DNA of 47,675 bases from an uncultured Lachnospiraceae bacterium (GCA_947366105.1 CANAZK010000004.1:1-47675), one strand, 5' to 3'; shown: positions 20,796 to 29,573, counted from the first letter of the stretch. Translations and numbers: made by a program. Notes: generated by a model not told the origin, from the letters alone.

Positions 20796-20806
20796 TTTAA
20801 AAATAT

Positions 20807-20849
20807 TTACGGGAGGACAGAGGGGAAATCCGCTTTTGCCTTCCCGTAA
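20807..20849 (+). promoter_or_regulatory. Intercistronic hairpin between receptor and permease genes
   Basis: TTACGGGAGG (20807-20816) pairs with CCTTCCCGTAA (20839-20849). Only a weak T tail follows. Such hairpins after receptor genes commonly protect the upstream message or reduce downstream expression, giving more receptor than permease. Confidence 0.6.
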
Positions 20850-20901
20850 TTTGCTTATAACCAAAAGAGACTAGAAAAACGGAAGGAGCAATGTCTGTAT
20901 T

Positions 20902-21882
20902 ATGGCGAAATACATACTGAAAAGACTTGGATATATTGTAATCGTTTTTTTCCTGCTTTCATTTCTGTTGTTTGGAATTTTTAAAATGGTACCGGGGGAT
21001 CCGGCAAGGCTTATGGTAGAAGGTCAGAAGATGAGCGTTTCCCCAGAACAATATGAGATGTTGTATCAGCAGGCAAGAGAACGTTTGGGACTTGATAAAC
21101 CGCTGCCAGTTCAGTATTTTAGCTGGTTTGGAAATATTTTGAGAGGCGATTTGGGATATTCTTCTGTTTATCGTCTTCCTGTTATAGAATTGATCGGACC
21201 GCCAATGAAGAATACGATTGCGCTGAATGTCGTATATTATATTTTTCTATTTTTAATCGGTATACCGTTAGGTATTAAATGTGCGGTAAAGAAAGATACG
21301 GTGTTTGATACTTCGGTGCAGGTGGCGACGATGATAGGAATCAGTATTCCGTTCTTTATATCTGCACTGGTGTTTATCTTTTTGTTTGCCATTGTGATTC
21401 CTATTTTTCCGATTAGCGGTATGGTTACAACGGGGGCAAATTATACGGGATTCCGGGCGTTTCTTGATTATATGTATCATATGGCGCTGCCTGTTATCGT
21501 ATCGCTTACGGGAATGGGAGGTTTAATTCGATATGTCAGAGGGTCGTTACTTGACGCGTTGTCTATGGATTATGTAAGAACCGCACGTGCAAAAGGTTTG
21601 AAAGAAAAAACGGTAATTTATAAGCATGCGTTCCGAAATGCTTTGATTCCGATTACCGGATGGATTGTCGGTTCTATCGTGGCTATTTTCGGCGGGGCGG
21701 TTATTATCGAAACACTGTTCTCATGGAAGGGCGTCGGTAAGCTTTTAATTGATTCTCTGAATCAGCATGATTACACCGTTGCATTGTCAATGCAGATGTT
21801 TTACATTTTACTGGGATTAGCGTCAAACCTGATTACAGATTTGTGTTACTGTATTGTTGATCCAAGAATAAAACTCGATTAG
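20902..21882 (+). CDS. ABC transporter permease, OppB type
   Basis: A 326-residue inner-membrane permease with six predicted helices. The N-terminal helix MAKYILKRLGYIVIVFFLLS and the MVPGDPA motif are typical of OppB/DppB. The cytoplasmic coupling (EAA) loop is DYVRTARAKGLKEKTVIYKH, followed by FRNALIP. Its length and motifs are ordinary, in contrast to its partner. The gene follows a GGAAGGAGC site and lies 11 bases before the second permease. Confidence 0.93.
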   Translation: MAKYILKRLGYIVIVFFLLSFLLFGIFKMVPGDPARLMVEGQKMSVSPEQYEMLYQQARERLGLDKPLPVQYFSWFGNILRGDLGYSSVYRLPVIELIGPPMKNTIALNVVYYIFLFLIGIPLGIKCAVKKDTVFDTSVQVATMIGISIPFFISALVFIFLFAIVIPIFPISGMVTTGANYTGFRAFLDYMYHMALPVIVSLTGMGGLIRYVRGSLLDALSMDYVRTARAKGLKEKTVIYKHAFRNALIPITGWIVGSIVAIFGGAVIIETLFSWKGVGKLLIDSLNQHDYTVALSMQMFYILLGLASNLITDLCYCIVDPRIKLD

Positions 21883-21893
21883 GAGGAAAACAG

Positions 21894-23651
21894 ATGTTAT
21901 TTGAAAAGAAAAAAGTAAAAGAACAGCGTTCTATATTAGAAGAAGAACAGATGCAGAGCCCTTTTCGTACGATAATAAAAAACTTATTGGAAAATAAGCT
22001 TGCAATGGGCGGTTTAATTGTATTTGTATTTATTTTCGCAATGTGTTTTATTCTCCCAATTTGGTTTCGTCAAAGTCTGAACTATCAGGATCCGACACAG
22101 AAGAACATAGCGCCGGGATTTTCATTTTTAAATGTTCCGAAAGAATTAAAAGGGAATGTGGAAATTATAGAATTTGGACCTACATTCGGTGTGGGAGTGG
22201 ATAAGGACGGTAATGTCTATGAATGGGGGCAGCTGAGTGAGAATCTGAAGAAGATTCCGTTTGACATGGGAAAAGTAGTGGATATTGCTGTTGGGCAGGA
22301 TCATGTTCTTGCCTTAAATGATAAAGGAGATCTTTTTACATGGGGCTACAACCGCTTGCAGCTGGACAGGATTCCGGTGGAATTAAAGGGTAAGAAAATA
22401 CGTCATATTGAAGCGGGATATCAAGTATCAATTGCTGTGACCGAGGATGGAAAAATTGTTTCATGGGGAAATGAAAATGCAGTAGATATTTCCGCGGCAA
22501 AGGTTGCAGACGAGGACATTCAGGAAGTAAAGATAAATATTCAGACAGGAATTGCCCTGACAACAGACGGACGGGTTATATCGCTCGCAAAGAGGGAGAC
22601 GGCTTTTGACAAAATTCCGGAAGAGATTCAGGGGAAGGTAGAAAAACTTGCATTAACAGACAAAGCGGCAGCCGTGGTTTTAAAAGACGGAACCGTAAAA
22701 GTATGGGGCAATAATCATCAGGATATTTTCACGGTTCCGGAAGAAGTGCAGGGACATGTGACAGATATCTCGGCAGGAAGAAATCATATTGTTGTTCTGA
22801 CAGATGATGGGGATGTAGTTGCCTGGGGCGGTAATGAAAACAAACAGTCTAAAGTACCCGGCAAAGCCAAGAATGCAGCAAAGATTGTTTCCGGTTATTA
22901 TCAGAACTGTGCAATCAATGAAGACGGAACAGTTACGACATGGGGATTAAAAGGTTATTTATTAGGAACAGATAACCTTGGAAGAAACGTATTCTACCGT
23001 ATTTTAAAAGGCGGACAGATGACAATGACAGTCGGCTTTATAGCCGTAGTTATCCAGTTTGTGATTGGAATCTTTGTCGGAGGCATTTCCGGTTACTATG
23101 GCGGGAAAGTTGATATGCTTTTGATGCGTTTGGCTGAAGTGGTAGGTTCCCTTCCGTTTATTCCGCTTGCGTTGATTCTTTCTGCATTGATTGGAAATAA
23201 AGTATCTGATGTGGGACGGATTGTGATGATTATGCTGATTCTTGGTGTACTTGGATGGACAGGAATTGCAGGTATGGTTCGTGCGCAGGTACTTGCGGAA
23301 CGTGAAAAAGAATTTGTTGTTGCGGCAAAAGCCCTTGGTGTAAGAGAGAGAAACATTATCTTCCGTCATATTGTGCCAAATGTTATGACCATTATTATCG
23401 TACAGGCGACTATTTCATTTGCTACTTGTATGCTAACGGAATCCGGACTTTCTTTCTTAGGATTTGGCGTTGCAGAACCGATTCCTTCTTGGGGAAATAT
23501 GTTGAATAACTGTCGATCTTCAGAAGTAATTTCACAGTATTGGTGGAGATGGGTATTCCCATCCATTGTTTTGGGACTTTGTACAGTCAGTATCAATCTG
23601 TTCGGAGACGGACTGCGGAAAGCGGTTGACCCGAAGGCGAACGAAAGGTAG
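21894..23651 (+). CDS. ABC transporter permease (OppC type) with inserted RCC1-like beta-propeller
   Basis: A 585-residue permease, about 280 longer than usual. Residues 1-37 are cytoplasmic and TM1 is about 38-58. Residues about 88-352 form seven repeats of 39-41 residues. Six contain a WG pair (W111, W150, W191, W271, W311, W350), e.g. DKDGNVYEWG, DKGDLFTWG and EDGTVTTWG; repeat four has VISLAK instead. This is the RCC1-type propeller pattern. OppC features then resume with GTDNLGRNVFYRILKGG (from 358), five helices and the EAA loop FVVAAKALGVRERNIIFRH. The propeller sits in the outward-facing TM1-TM2 loop, so it should be extracellular and near the receptor. No frame break is seen. Confidence 0.9.
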   Translation: MLFEKKKVKEQRSILEEEQMQSPFRTIIKNLLENKLAMGGLIVFVFIFAMCFILPIWFRQSLNYQDPTQKNIAPGFSFLNVPKELKGNVEIIEFGPTFGVGVDKDGNVYEWGQLSENLKKIPFDMGKVVDIAVGQDHVLALNDKGDLFTWGYNRLQLDRIPVELKGKKIRHIEAGYQVSIAVTEDGKIVSWGNENAVDISAAKVADEDIQEVKINIQTGIALTTDGRVISLAKRETAFDKIPEEIQGKVEKLALTDKAAAVVLKDGTVKVWGNNHQDIFTVPEEVQGHVTDISAGRNHIVVLTDDGDVVAWGGNENKQSKVPGKAKNAAKIVSGYYQNCAINEDGTVTTWGLKGYLLGTDNLGRNVFYRILKGGQMTMTVGFIAVVIQFVIGIFVGGISGYYGGKVDMLLMRLAEVVGSLPFIPLALILSALIGNKVSDVGRIVMIMLILGVLGWTGIAGMVRAQVLAEREKEFVVAAKALGVRERNIIFRHIVPNVMTIIIVQATISFATCMLTESGLSFLGFGVAEPIPSWGNMLNNCRSSEVISQYWWRWVFPSIVLGLCTVSINLFGDGLRKAVDPKANER

Positions 23652-23658
23652 GAAAACT

Positions 23659-24654
23659 ATGGAATATTTATTGGAAGTAGATGATCTACATACATTTTTT
23701 AAAACAAAAAAAGGAATTGTAAAAGCAGTCAACGGCGTTTCCTATCGTGTGGAAGCCGGAAAGACACTTGGAATCGTAGGGGAATCCGGTAGTGGGAAAA
23801 GTGTATCTGCCATGAGTATTCTGAAGCTTTTGGATGGAAACGGATATATTGACAGCGGTACCATTACATTTAAAGGACGGAATTTGGAAGAATGTACAGT
23901 GAATGAGATGTATCAGATCCGTGGAAATGAAATCTCTGTTATTTTCCAGGAACCAATGACAAGTCTCAATCCGGTATACACGATTGAAAAACAGCTGAAT
24001 GAAGTGTATCTGACACATCAGAAGCTTACAAAGAAAGAAGCAAGTGCAAAATCATTAGAAATGCTGAAATCGGTAAAAATCCCGAATCCGGAAGCCGTTT
24101 TAAAACAGTATCCGCACCAATTGTCCGGCGGAATGCGTCAAAGGGTTATGATTGCCATGGCTTTGGCGTGTGAGCCAAGTCTTCTGATTGCGGATGAGCC
24201 GACGACAGCGCTGGACGTTACGATACAGGCGCAGATTTTGAAATTGATGAATGAATTGAAGAAAGAGAAAGGAACCTCGATTTTATTTATTACCCACGAT
24301 CTTGGCGTTATCAATCAGATGGCGGATGAGGTAGCGGTTATGTATTGTGGTCAGGTTGTGGAAATGTGTGCCGCCCGTGTTATCTTTACAAAGGAAACAA
24401 CATGTTCTCATCCGTATACGGAAGGTTTGATGACGTCAATCCCGCGCTTAGATACGCCGGTTGGGGCAAAGCTTGAGGCGATTCCGGGGGCGGTACCGCA
24501 TCCGCTTGACCTGCCGAAGGGATGTAAGTTTGCTCCGCGATGCAAATATGCAACGGAGAAATGTATGAAAGAAGAACCGAAATTAGAATTGGCAGAAGAT
24601 AAGCATTATATTCGCTGCTTCTATCCAGATAAGGAGGCTCGCCATGCAGAATAA
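23659..24654 (+). CDS. ABC transporter ATP-binding protein, OppD type
   Basis: First nucleotide-binding subunit of the importer, 331 residues. Walker A is GESGSGKS (41-48), the Q-loop is VIFQEPM (Q97), the signature is LSGGMRQR (155-162), Walker B is LLIADEP (175-181), and the H-loop is ITHDL (H213). The C-terminus has the oligopeptide-transporter extension GCKFAPRCKYATEKC, whose Cys residues are of the type that can bind a cluster. I start at ATG 23659, since the upstream frame to 23566 overlaps the previous gene. It overlaps the next gene by 11 bases. Confidence 0.94.
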   Translation: MEYLLEVDDLHTFFKTKKGIVKAVNGVSYRVEAGKTLGIVGESGSGKSVSAMSILKLLDGNGYIDSGTITFKGRNLEECTVNEMYQIRGNEISVIFQEPMTSLNPVYTIEKQLNEVYLTHQKLTKKEASAKSLEMLKSVKIPNPEAVLKQYPHQLSGGMRQRVMIAMALACEPSLLIADEPTTALDVTIQAQILKLMNELKKEKGTSILFITHDLGVINQMADEVAVMYCGQVVEMCAARVIFTKETTCSHPYTEGLMTSIPRLDTPVGAKLEAIPGAVPHPLDLPKGCKFAPRCKYATEKCMKEEPKLELAEDKHYIRCFYPDKEARHAE

Positions 24655-26116
24655 TGAGAACGAAAAGAAAATACTTTTGCGGGTAACTGATTTGAAACAA
24701 TGGTTTCCTGTGAAAAAAACAAAATTATTTCAGAAGGAACAACAATATGTAAGAGCAAACGACGGCATTACACTGGACATTTACGAAGGTGAAACGGTTG
24801 GACTTGTAGGAGAATCCGGATGTGGAAAATCTACATTTGGAAGGACGCTGCTGCAGCTCTATCGCCAGACAGAAGGAAAGACCATGTATTATGGAAGAAC
24901 GCTTACAGAGCTGGCGCCTCTCTATGCTGACGAAACGGTAAAAACGGTCGCGGCCCGCAAGAAAAAAATCAGTGAACTTGAGAAAAAGGCAGAGGCGCTC
25001 AAACAGGAATACGAAGGTATGGAAGACTCTGCGGAGAAGTTCCAAAAACAGGCCGCATATGAAAGCGAGCAGAAAAAATGCAGTATGGAATTTTTGAATC
25101 TGGTTCAGATTATCGGGGGCTTCTATGGCATAGAAAATACAGGCGAAGCAGAAAAGTTACTGCTTGATAAATTCAAAGCGGCGAGAAGTCTGCGCGCCCT
25201 GAAAGAAGCAGACCCAAGAGAAGGAGCGGAACAGTCCAAAGAGCTTGCCGATAAGGCAAAGGAATTACAAGATGTGGAAAACAAGCTGGAGCAGCTGCGT
25301 CAAACATATGCAAGGGATGAAGTATTTCAGAGTTATGAGAAATACCGTGATGAAGGAGTCGATCTTGCCAGACTTCAGTCAGAAGAAATGCGTTTCTTAA
25401 GAAAGGATATGCAGATGATCTTCCAGGATCCATATTCGTCGTTGAACCCTCGTATGACAGTGGGTCAGATCATTGGGGAAGGACTTCTTGCACATGAGAT
25501 CTTCAAGAAAAATGATGAAAAGATGCAGCAGTATGTTATGGAAGTTATGGAAAAGTGCGGACTGGCATCATATATGATTCATCGTTATCCGCATCAGTTT
25601 TCAGGAGGCCAGCGCCAAAGAATAGGAATTGCCCGTGCTCTTGCCTTAAAGCCGCGTTTTGTTGTCTGCGACGAGGCGGTTTCGGCACTGGACGTTTCTA
25701 TTCAGTCGCAGATTGTAAACCTGTTAAAAAATCTTGGAAAAGAAGATAATCTGGCATATTTGTTTATTTCCCATGGACTGAGTGTTGTAAAATATATCAG
25801 TGACAGAATCGGAGTGATGTATTTGGGAAATATTGTGGAATTAGCGGCATCGGCAGATATGTTTGAGCATCCGACACATCCATATACCGAGGCATTGCTG
25901 TCGGCAATTCCGACAACGGATGTGGACTCACAAAGGGAGATGATTCCGTTGGAGGGAGATATCCCAAGCCCGATTCATCCGCCGAAAGGATGCAAATTCC
26001 ATACACGCTGTAAGTATTGCACAGAGATTTGCAGGCACATAACACCAAAACTTGAGGAGCTTCGTCAGGGACATTTTGTAGCCTGTCATCATCCGCTTGG
26101 AGAGCAGAGGGAGTAG
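24644..26116 (+). CDS. ABC transporter ATP-binding protein (OppF type) with coiled-coil insertion
   Basis: Second ATPase subunit, 490 residues where about 325 is usual. Walker A is GESGCGKST (56-64). The Q-loop MIFQDPYSSLNPR (Q261) is almost 200 residues later instead of the usual 40-50. The insertion (about 91-245) is rich in Lys, Glu and Leu with heptad-like helices (KKKISELEKKAEALKQEYE) around a short hydrophobic centre (FLNLVQIIGGFYG). The rest is normal: FSGGQRQR (319-326), VVCDEAVSALD (340-350) and a C-terminal Cys-containing extension. The H-loop reads ISHGL rather than ISHDL. The insertion lies where NBDs contact regulators, so a docking or sensing arm is possible. Confidence 0.92.
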   Translation: MQNNENEKKILLRVTDLKQWFPVKKTKLFQKEQQYVRANDGITLDIYEGETVGLVGESGCGKSTFGRTLLQLYRQTEGKTMYYGRTLTELAPLYADETVKTVAARKKKISELEKKAEALKQEYEGMEDSAEKFQKQAAYESEQKKCSMEFLNLVQIIGGFYGIENTGEAEKLLLDKFKAARSLRALKEADPREGAEQSKELADKAKELQDVENKLEQLRQTYARDEVFQSYEKYRDEGVDLARLQSEEMRFLRKDMQMIFQDPYSSLNPRMTVGQIIGEGLLAHEIFKKNDEKMQQYVMEVMEKCGLASYMIHRYPHQFSGGQRQRIGIARALALKPRFVVCDEAVSALDVSIQSQIVNLLKNLGKEDNLAYLFISHGLSVVKYISDRIGVMYLGNIVELAASADMFEHPTHPYTEALLSAIPTTDVDSQREMIPLEGDIPSPIHPPKGCKFHTRCKYCTEICRHITPKLEELRQGHFVACHHPLGEQRE

Positions 26117-26121
26117 ACGTT

Positions 26122-26334
26122 ATGGATTTTTTTGGAGGATATAGTAAACGAGGCCAACAATTAAAAGAGCAGGATCGAAAGTTTCAGGAGTTTCAAAGGC
26201 GATTGAAAGAGGAAGAAACCGTATTTGAAAAAGGGGATTATCTTGCGATGGTTCTTGGTGCGTTTTGGGCTTTATGGCCTGCGCTTGCGATTACGCTGGC
26301 TGTCATTATTGGAATCGGTTTTTTATTTCTCTGA
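26122..26334 (+). CDS. Small membrane protein of the transporter operon
   Basis: A 70-residue protein: an amphipathic Lys/Glu/Gln-rich N-terminal helix (about 8-35, RKFQEFQRRLKEEE), then a hydrophobic C-terminal span (about 42-70). It starts five bases after the ATPase stop, with GGGAG nine bases before its ATG. I do not recognise the family. Its place suggests an accessory part of the importer, perhaps partnering the coiled coil of the preceding ATPase, but that is inference. Confidence 0.7.
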   Translation: MDFFGGYSKRGQQLKEQDRKFQEFQRRLKEEETVFEKGDYLAMVLGAFWALWPALAITLAVIIGIGFLFL

Positions 26335-26390
26335 TGAAAAGGTCGATGGGTTAGAATGGGAATTGGATTGTATGAAGAAGGGAAATAAGA

Positions 26391-27080
26391 ATGGGATACG
26401 ATAGTCAGAAATTAATTGTAAAAAAGACGCTTTGGGAACAGATTGCAGATACTCTGCGGGAAGACATTATACGTGGGAAAATTATGCCGGGAGAGCGGAT
26501 TGTGGAGGAGGAACTTGCAACGCGTTTTCATGTCAGCAGAGGACCTGTAAGAGAAGCGCTGCGGAATATCGAGGAGGAAGGACTTGTAAGATATGAGTCG
26601 CACAAGGGCTGCACAGTCAGAACCATTTCGTACAAAGAAATGTGGGAAAAATATTTGGTGCGTTCCACACTTGAAATTCTGGCAGTAAGAATCATCGCGG
26701 GCAATCTTCCGGAAGAATATGAAACAGAGATGCGGGAATGTCTTTGCGCTATGGAAGAGGCGGCGAAGGAAAAAGATTTGTACAGAATCATTTTACAGGA
26801 TGAGAAATTTCATTCTTGTATTGTAAGAGCGGCTTGCTGCGATACATTATATAAAGTCTGGGCAACGCTTCGCGAGGGAAATATGCAGAGTTATTATACA
26901 ATGAATGTAGAGCAGGCAGTGCCGTTTGAGTTTCTCAGAGCGAATCATGAGGTGATTCTAAACGGTCTGAGGGAGCTGCCACCGGCACAAGTGTCAAAGC
27001 TCATTGAAGAACATTACATGATCGTACCGGAAGTCTTACATGAAATGCAAAGTAAGAAGAATGAAAACAGCAGTAATTAG
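26391..27080 (+). CDS. GntR family transcriptional regulator, FCD type
   Basis: A 229-residue DNA-binding regulator. The N-terminal winged helix (about 10-75) has LREDIIRGKIMPGERIVEEE, then VSRGPVREALRNIEEEGLV. The all-helical FCD ligand domain (about 80-215) includes DEKFHSCIV, NHEVI and EEHY, which give the usual Asp/His metal or ligand pocket. Members sense small organic acids or amino-acid derivatives. Located inside the transporter-amidohydrolase operon, it probably controls it through the palindromes at 18633-18681. Confidence 0.93.
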   Translation: MGYDSQKLIVKKTLWEQIADTLREDIIRGKIMPGERIVEEELATRFHVSRGPVREALRNIEEEGLVRYESHKGCTVRTISYKEMWEKYLVRSTLEILAVRIIAGNLPEEYETEMRECLCAMEEAAKEKDLYRIILQDEKFHSCIVRAACCDTLYKVWATLREGNMQSYYTMNVEQAVPFEFLRANHEVILNGLRELPPAQVSKLIEEHYMIVPEVLHEMQSKKNENSSN

Positions 27081-27110
27081 AATGGAGCAGGCATGAAAGA
27101 GGAAAATACA

Positions 27111-28220
27111 ATGTACATAATAAAAAACGGCCGTATTCATATTGGAAACGGAACAGTATTAGAGCATGGTGATATTTTAATCCGTGGTACAAAAATTGAG
27201 AAGGTTGCAGAAAATATTGAGATACAGGATGCGGAGGTTATAGACGCTTCCGGGAAAGAAGTATTTCCGGGATTTATAGATCCACATTCAGCTATTGGCG
27301 CTATGGGAATACCAAGCAGAGTTGTAGATACAGACGAGACATATCAGCCCATAACGGCGGAGCTTAATATCAAATATAGTATTGACCCGGATGAGGTAAA
27401 TGAACAGGAATTCTATAAGAGCGGAATTACAACAATAGGATGTGCACCTAGAAATTATAATATATTCGGCGGTCAGGTAGCAGCGTTTAAAACGGCGCCG
27501 CAGAAAATGGCAATGCGTTTGGTAAAAGAGCATGCCGCGCTGAAAGGCAGTGTGGAAGCCGGAGTGAAACATGTGTACGGGGGAAGAAAGCAGGCGCCGA
27601 TGACACGAATGGGCATATTACAGATGTTCCAAAATGCAATTGGAGATGCAAGAAGAGCAGAAGAAAAAAGTAATGATCAGAAAGTAATCTGTGAAGTGTT
27701 TGATCAGAAGACGATGCCGGTATTTGTGGCTGCAGAAACGAAAGGTGAAATGGATTCTCTCCTTCATATTTTGAAGGAAGAGCAGGTCGAGAAAGTTATT
27801 GTAGACGGTTTCTGCTTTGGAGACTGTGTGGAAGAAATGAAAGCACAGAATGTAGGTTTGATTCTCGGAAATGTGAACGCCATGTCTCAGATAAAAAAAC
27901 ATGATATGAAGATGGAGAAACTGGTGGAACTGGCTGAAAACGGCAACTTGGTTGCATTTACGAATACGTGCAGCGGAAACTCCGAGGGAAGAGAAGTATT
28001 TATTTGGAGTGCGATTGAAGCTTACCGCGCCGGTGTGGATGCGGAAAAAGTAGTGGAAATGATGACGCTGTCTCCGGCAAAAATGCTTGGAATTGCGAAT
28101 CGTATAGGAACGATTGAGGAAGGAAAGGATGCAGACATTTCCATTTTCAGCGGTCATCCGGTTACAACATATGCGGCAAAGGTGGAACGAAGTATTGTGA
28201 ATGGCGAGGTGATTGTGTAA
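27111..28220 (+). CDS. Amidohydrolase-fold protein lacking the metal ligands
   Basis: A 369-residue member of the amidohydrolase superfamily (imidazolonepropionase-like). The N-terminal beta-sandwich starts MYIIKNGRIHIGNG, and the C-terminal end has RIGTIEEGKDADISIFSGHP. The barrel has lost the metal site: HxH is HSA (DPHSAIG), the KxHC position reads FVAAET, the LEHA position reads VDGFC, and the late Asp is Asn (FTNTCSG). It keeps the YGGRKQAPMTRMG loop shared with its neighbour. It is probably a non-catalytic partner. ATG 27111 has GAGGA seven bases upstream; ATG 27093 is an alternative. It overlaps the next gene by one base. Confidence 0.85.
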   Translation: MYIIKNGRIHIGNGTVLEHGDILIRGTKIEKVAENIEIQDAEVIDASGKEVFPGFIDPHSAIGAMGIPSRVVDTDETYQPITAELNIKYSIDPDEVNEQEFYKSGITTIGCAPRNYNIFGGQVAAFKTAPQKMAMRLVKEHAALKGSVEAGVKHVYGGRKQAPMTRMGILQMFQNAIGDARRAEEKSNDQKVICEVFDQKTMPVFVAAETKGEMDSLLHILKEEQVEKVIVDGFCFGDCVEEMKAQNVGLILGNVNAMSQIKKHDMKMEKLVELAENGNLVAFTNTCSGNSEGREVFIWSAIEAYRAGVDAEKVVEMMTLSPAKMLGIANRIGTIEEGKDADISIFSGHPVTTYAAKVERSIVNGEVIV

Positions 28221-29368
28221 TGAAGATTCTGATTAAAAACGGTACGCTGTGTACGATGGCGGCGCAGACGGAAGAGACAAAGGGTGATATTCTGATTGAA
28301 GACGGAAAAATTGCAGCAATTGATCGGGAGATTCGTGATCAGGATGCCGAAACGATAGATGCTTCGGGTCTTTATGTGATGCCGGGAATGATAGATGCAC
28401 ATACCCATATCGGATTGTTTGATTTTAACAATGAACATGCGGTAGATGATGCCAATGAGATGACAAATCCGGTGACGATTGCCGTAGATGCCAGATATGG
28501 AGTGAATCCAAAGGCGAGGGAATTTCGTGCGGCTTATGAGCATGGAATTACCACATTGCTCATTACACCGGGAAGCGGGGATGTATTCTGCGGATTGCCG
28601 TTTGCACTGAAAACGTATGGCGATAACGTATTTGATATGTCCATCAAAGCGCCTTGTGCGGTAAAGATAGCGTTAGGCGGAAATCCTAAAAATACATATG
28701 GTGACAGGAAGCAGCTGCCGATGACAAGAATGGGTGTGGCTCACGTATTAAGAGATACGTTTCGCAGGGCAAAAGAGTATCTGGAGAAAAAGGAACGCCA
28801 GGAGAAAGTGGATTACGATGCAGATATGGAGGCATTATGTCTTGCATTAGAGGGAGAAATTCCATGTAAAGTCCACTGTACACAGTATGATATGTTGACG
28901 GCGATAGAGATATGCAAAGAGTTTGGCGTGAGATTTTCACTGGAACATGCATGGGGAGCAACGGATTATATTGATGAGATTGCAGAAAGCGGATGTGATG
29001 TCTGCTATGGACCAATCGCAACGTACCGGACTTGTGGTGAAAGAAGAAAAATCGATATCGAAGCGGTTAAGGAATTGGATGAACGCGGCGTGAATGTTGC
29101 ACTGGTTACTGATTCACCGATTTTAAGCGAGGAGTCCTTATACCATCATATCGGGGAAGCGGTGCGAGAGGGGGTTGCGCAGGAACGGGCGATTCGTATG
29201 GTGACTGTGAACGCAGCGAAAGTTTTAGGCGTTGAGGAACGGATTGGTACGTTGGAAGTAGGAAAAGATGCGGATATCATACTTGTAAAAGGACGGCTGG
29301 GTCTTGATACAGATGCAAAAGTACAATATACATTAATTGATGGAAAAATAGTTTATAAAAATGCGTAA
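28220..29368 (+). CDS. Metal-dependent amidohydrolase
   Basis: A 382-residue amidohydrolase-superfamily enzyme expected to hydrolyse a C-N bond in an amide or cyclic substrate in the cytoplasm. The metal set is complete: HTH in MPGMIDAHTHIGLF, His in CKVHCTQ, His in LEHAWG and Asp in LVTDSP. The end has RIGTLEVGKDADIILVKG, typical of the superfamily. It is a paralogue of the preceding gene, sharing the GDRKQLPMTRMG loop, and its ATG overlaps that gene's stop. The substrate is not identifiable; imidazolonepropionase and prolidase-like members are the nearest well-known types. Confidence 0.88.
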   Translation: MKILIKNGTLCTMAAQTEETKGDILIEDGKIAAIDREIRDQDAETIDASGLYVMPGMIDAHTHIGLFDFNNEHAVDDANEMTNPVTIAVDARYGVNPKAREFRAAYEHGITTLLITPGSGDVFCGLPFALKTYGDNVFDMSIKAPCAVKIALGGNPKNTYGDRKQLPMTRMGVAHVLRDTFRRAKEYLEKKERQEKVDYDADMEALCLALEGEIPCKVHCTQYDMLTAIEICKEFGVRFSLEHAWGATDYIDEIAESGCDVCYGPIATYRTCGERRKIDIEAVKELDERGVNVALVTDSPILSEESLYHHIGEAVREGVAQERAIRMVTVNAAKVLGVEERIGTLEVGKDADIILVKGRLGLDTDAKVQYTLIDGKIVYKNA

Positions 29369-29393
29369 GAAAAGTTTTGGGCTTAAAATCATC

Positions 29394-29422
29394 TTGACGT
29401 TTCCAAATAAGAGTGATATCAT
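29394..29422 (+). promoter_or_regulatory. Promoter of the SAM riboswitch-metK transcript
   Basis: TTGACG (29394-29399) and TATCAT (29417-29422) are 17 bases apart and 34 bases before the aptamer. Confidence 0.75.
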
Positions 29423-29455
29423 ATCTATTGAAACAAAATTAAATAGAAAAGCTTT

Positions 29456-29553
29456 CTCTTATTCAGAGTGGTGGAGGTACAAAGGACCTGAGAAGCCACG
29501 GCAACCCCTATTAAGGAAGGTGCCAACCTGAGCGAGTAATCGAACAATAAGAG
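29456..29553 (+). promoter_or_regulatory. SAM-I (S-box) riboswitch aptamer
   Basis: P1 is formed by CTCTTATT (29456-29463) with AATAAGAG (29546-29553). Between them are the S-box conserved blocks: AGAGTGGTGGAGG, the GAAGCCACGGCAACC core, AAGGTGCCAACCTG and the GAGCGAG region. It binds S-adenosylmethionine and should shut off downstream metK when SAM is plentiful, through the adjacent terminator. Confidence 0.93.
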
Positions 29554-29573
29554 GATTGATTTATGAAGATATA

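Noticed and set aside
23566-23658. Upstream start for the OppD-type gene
   Set aside because: It lies inside the preceding permease in another frame; ATG 23659 begins a normal OppD sequence.
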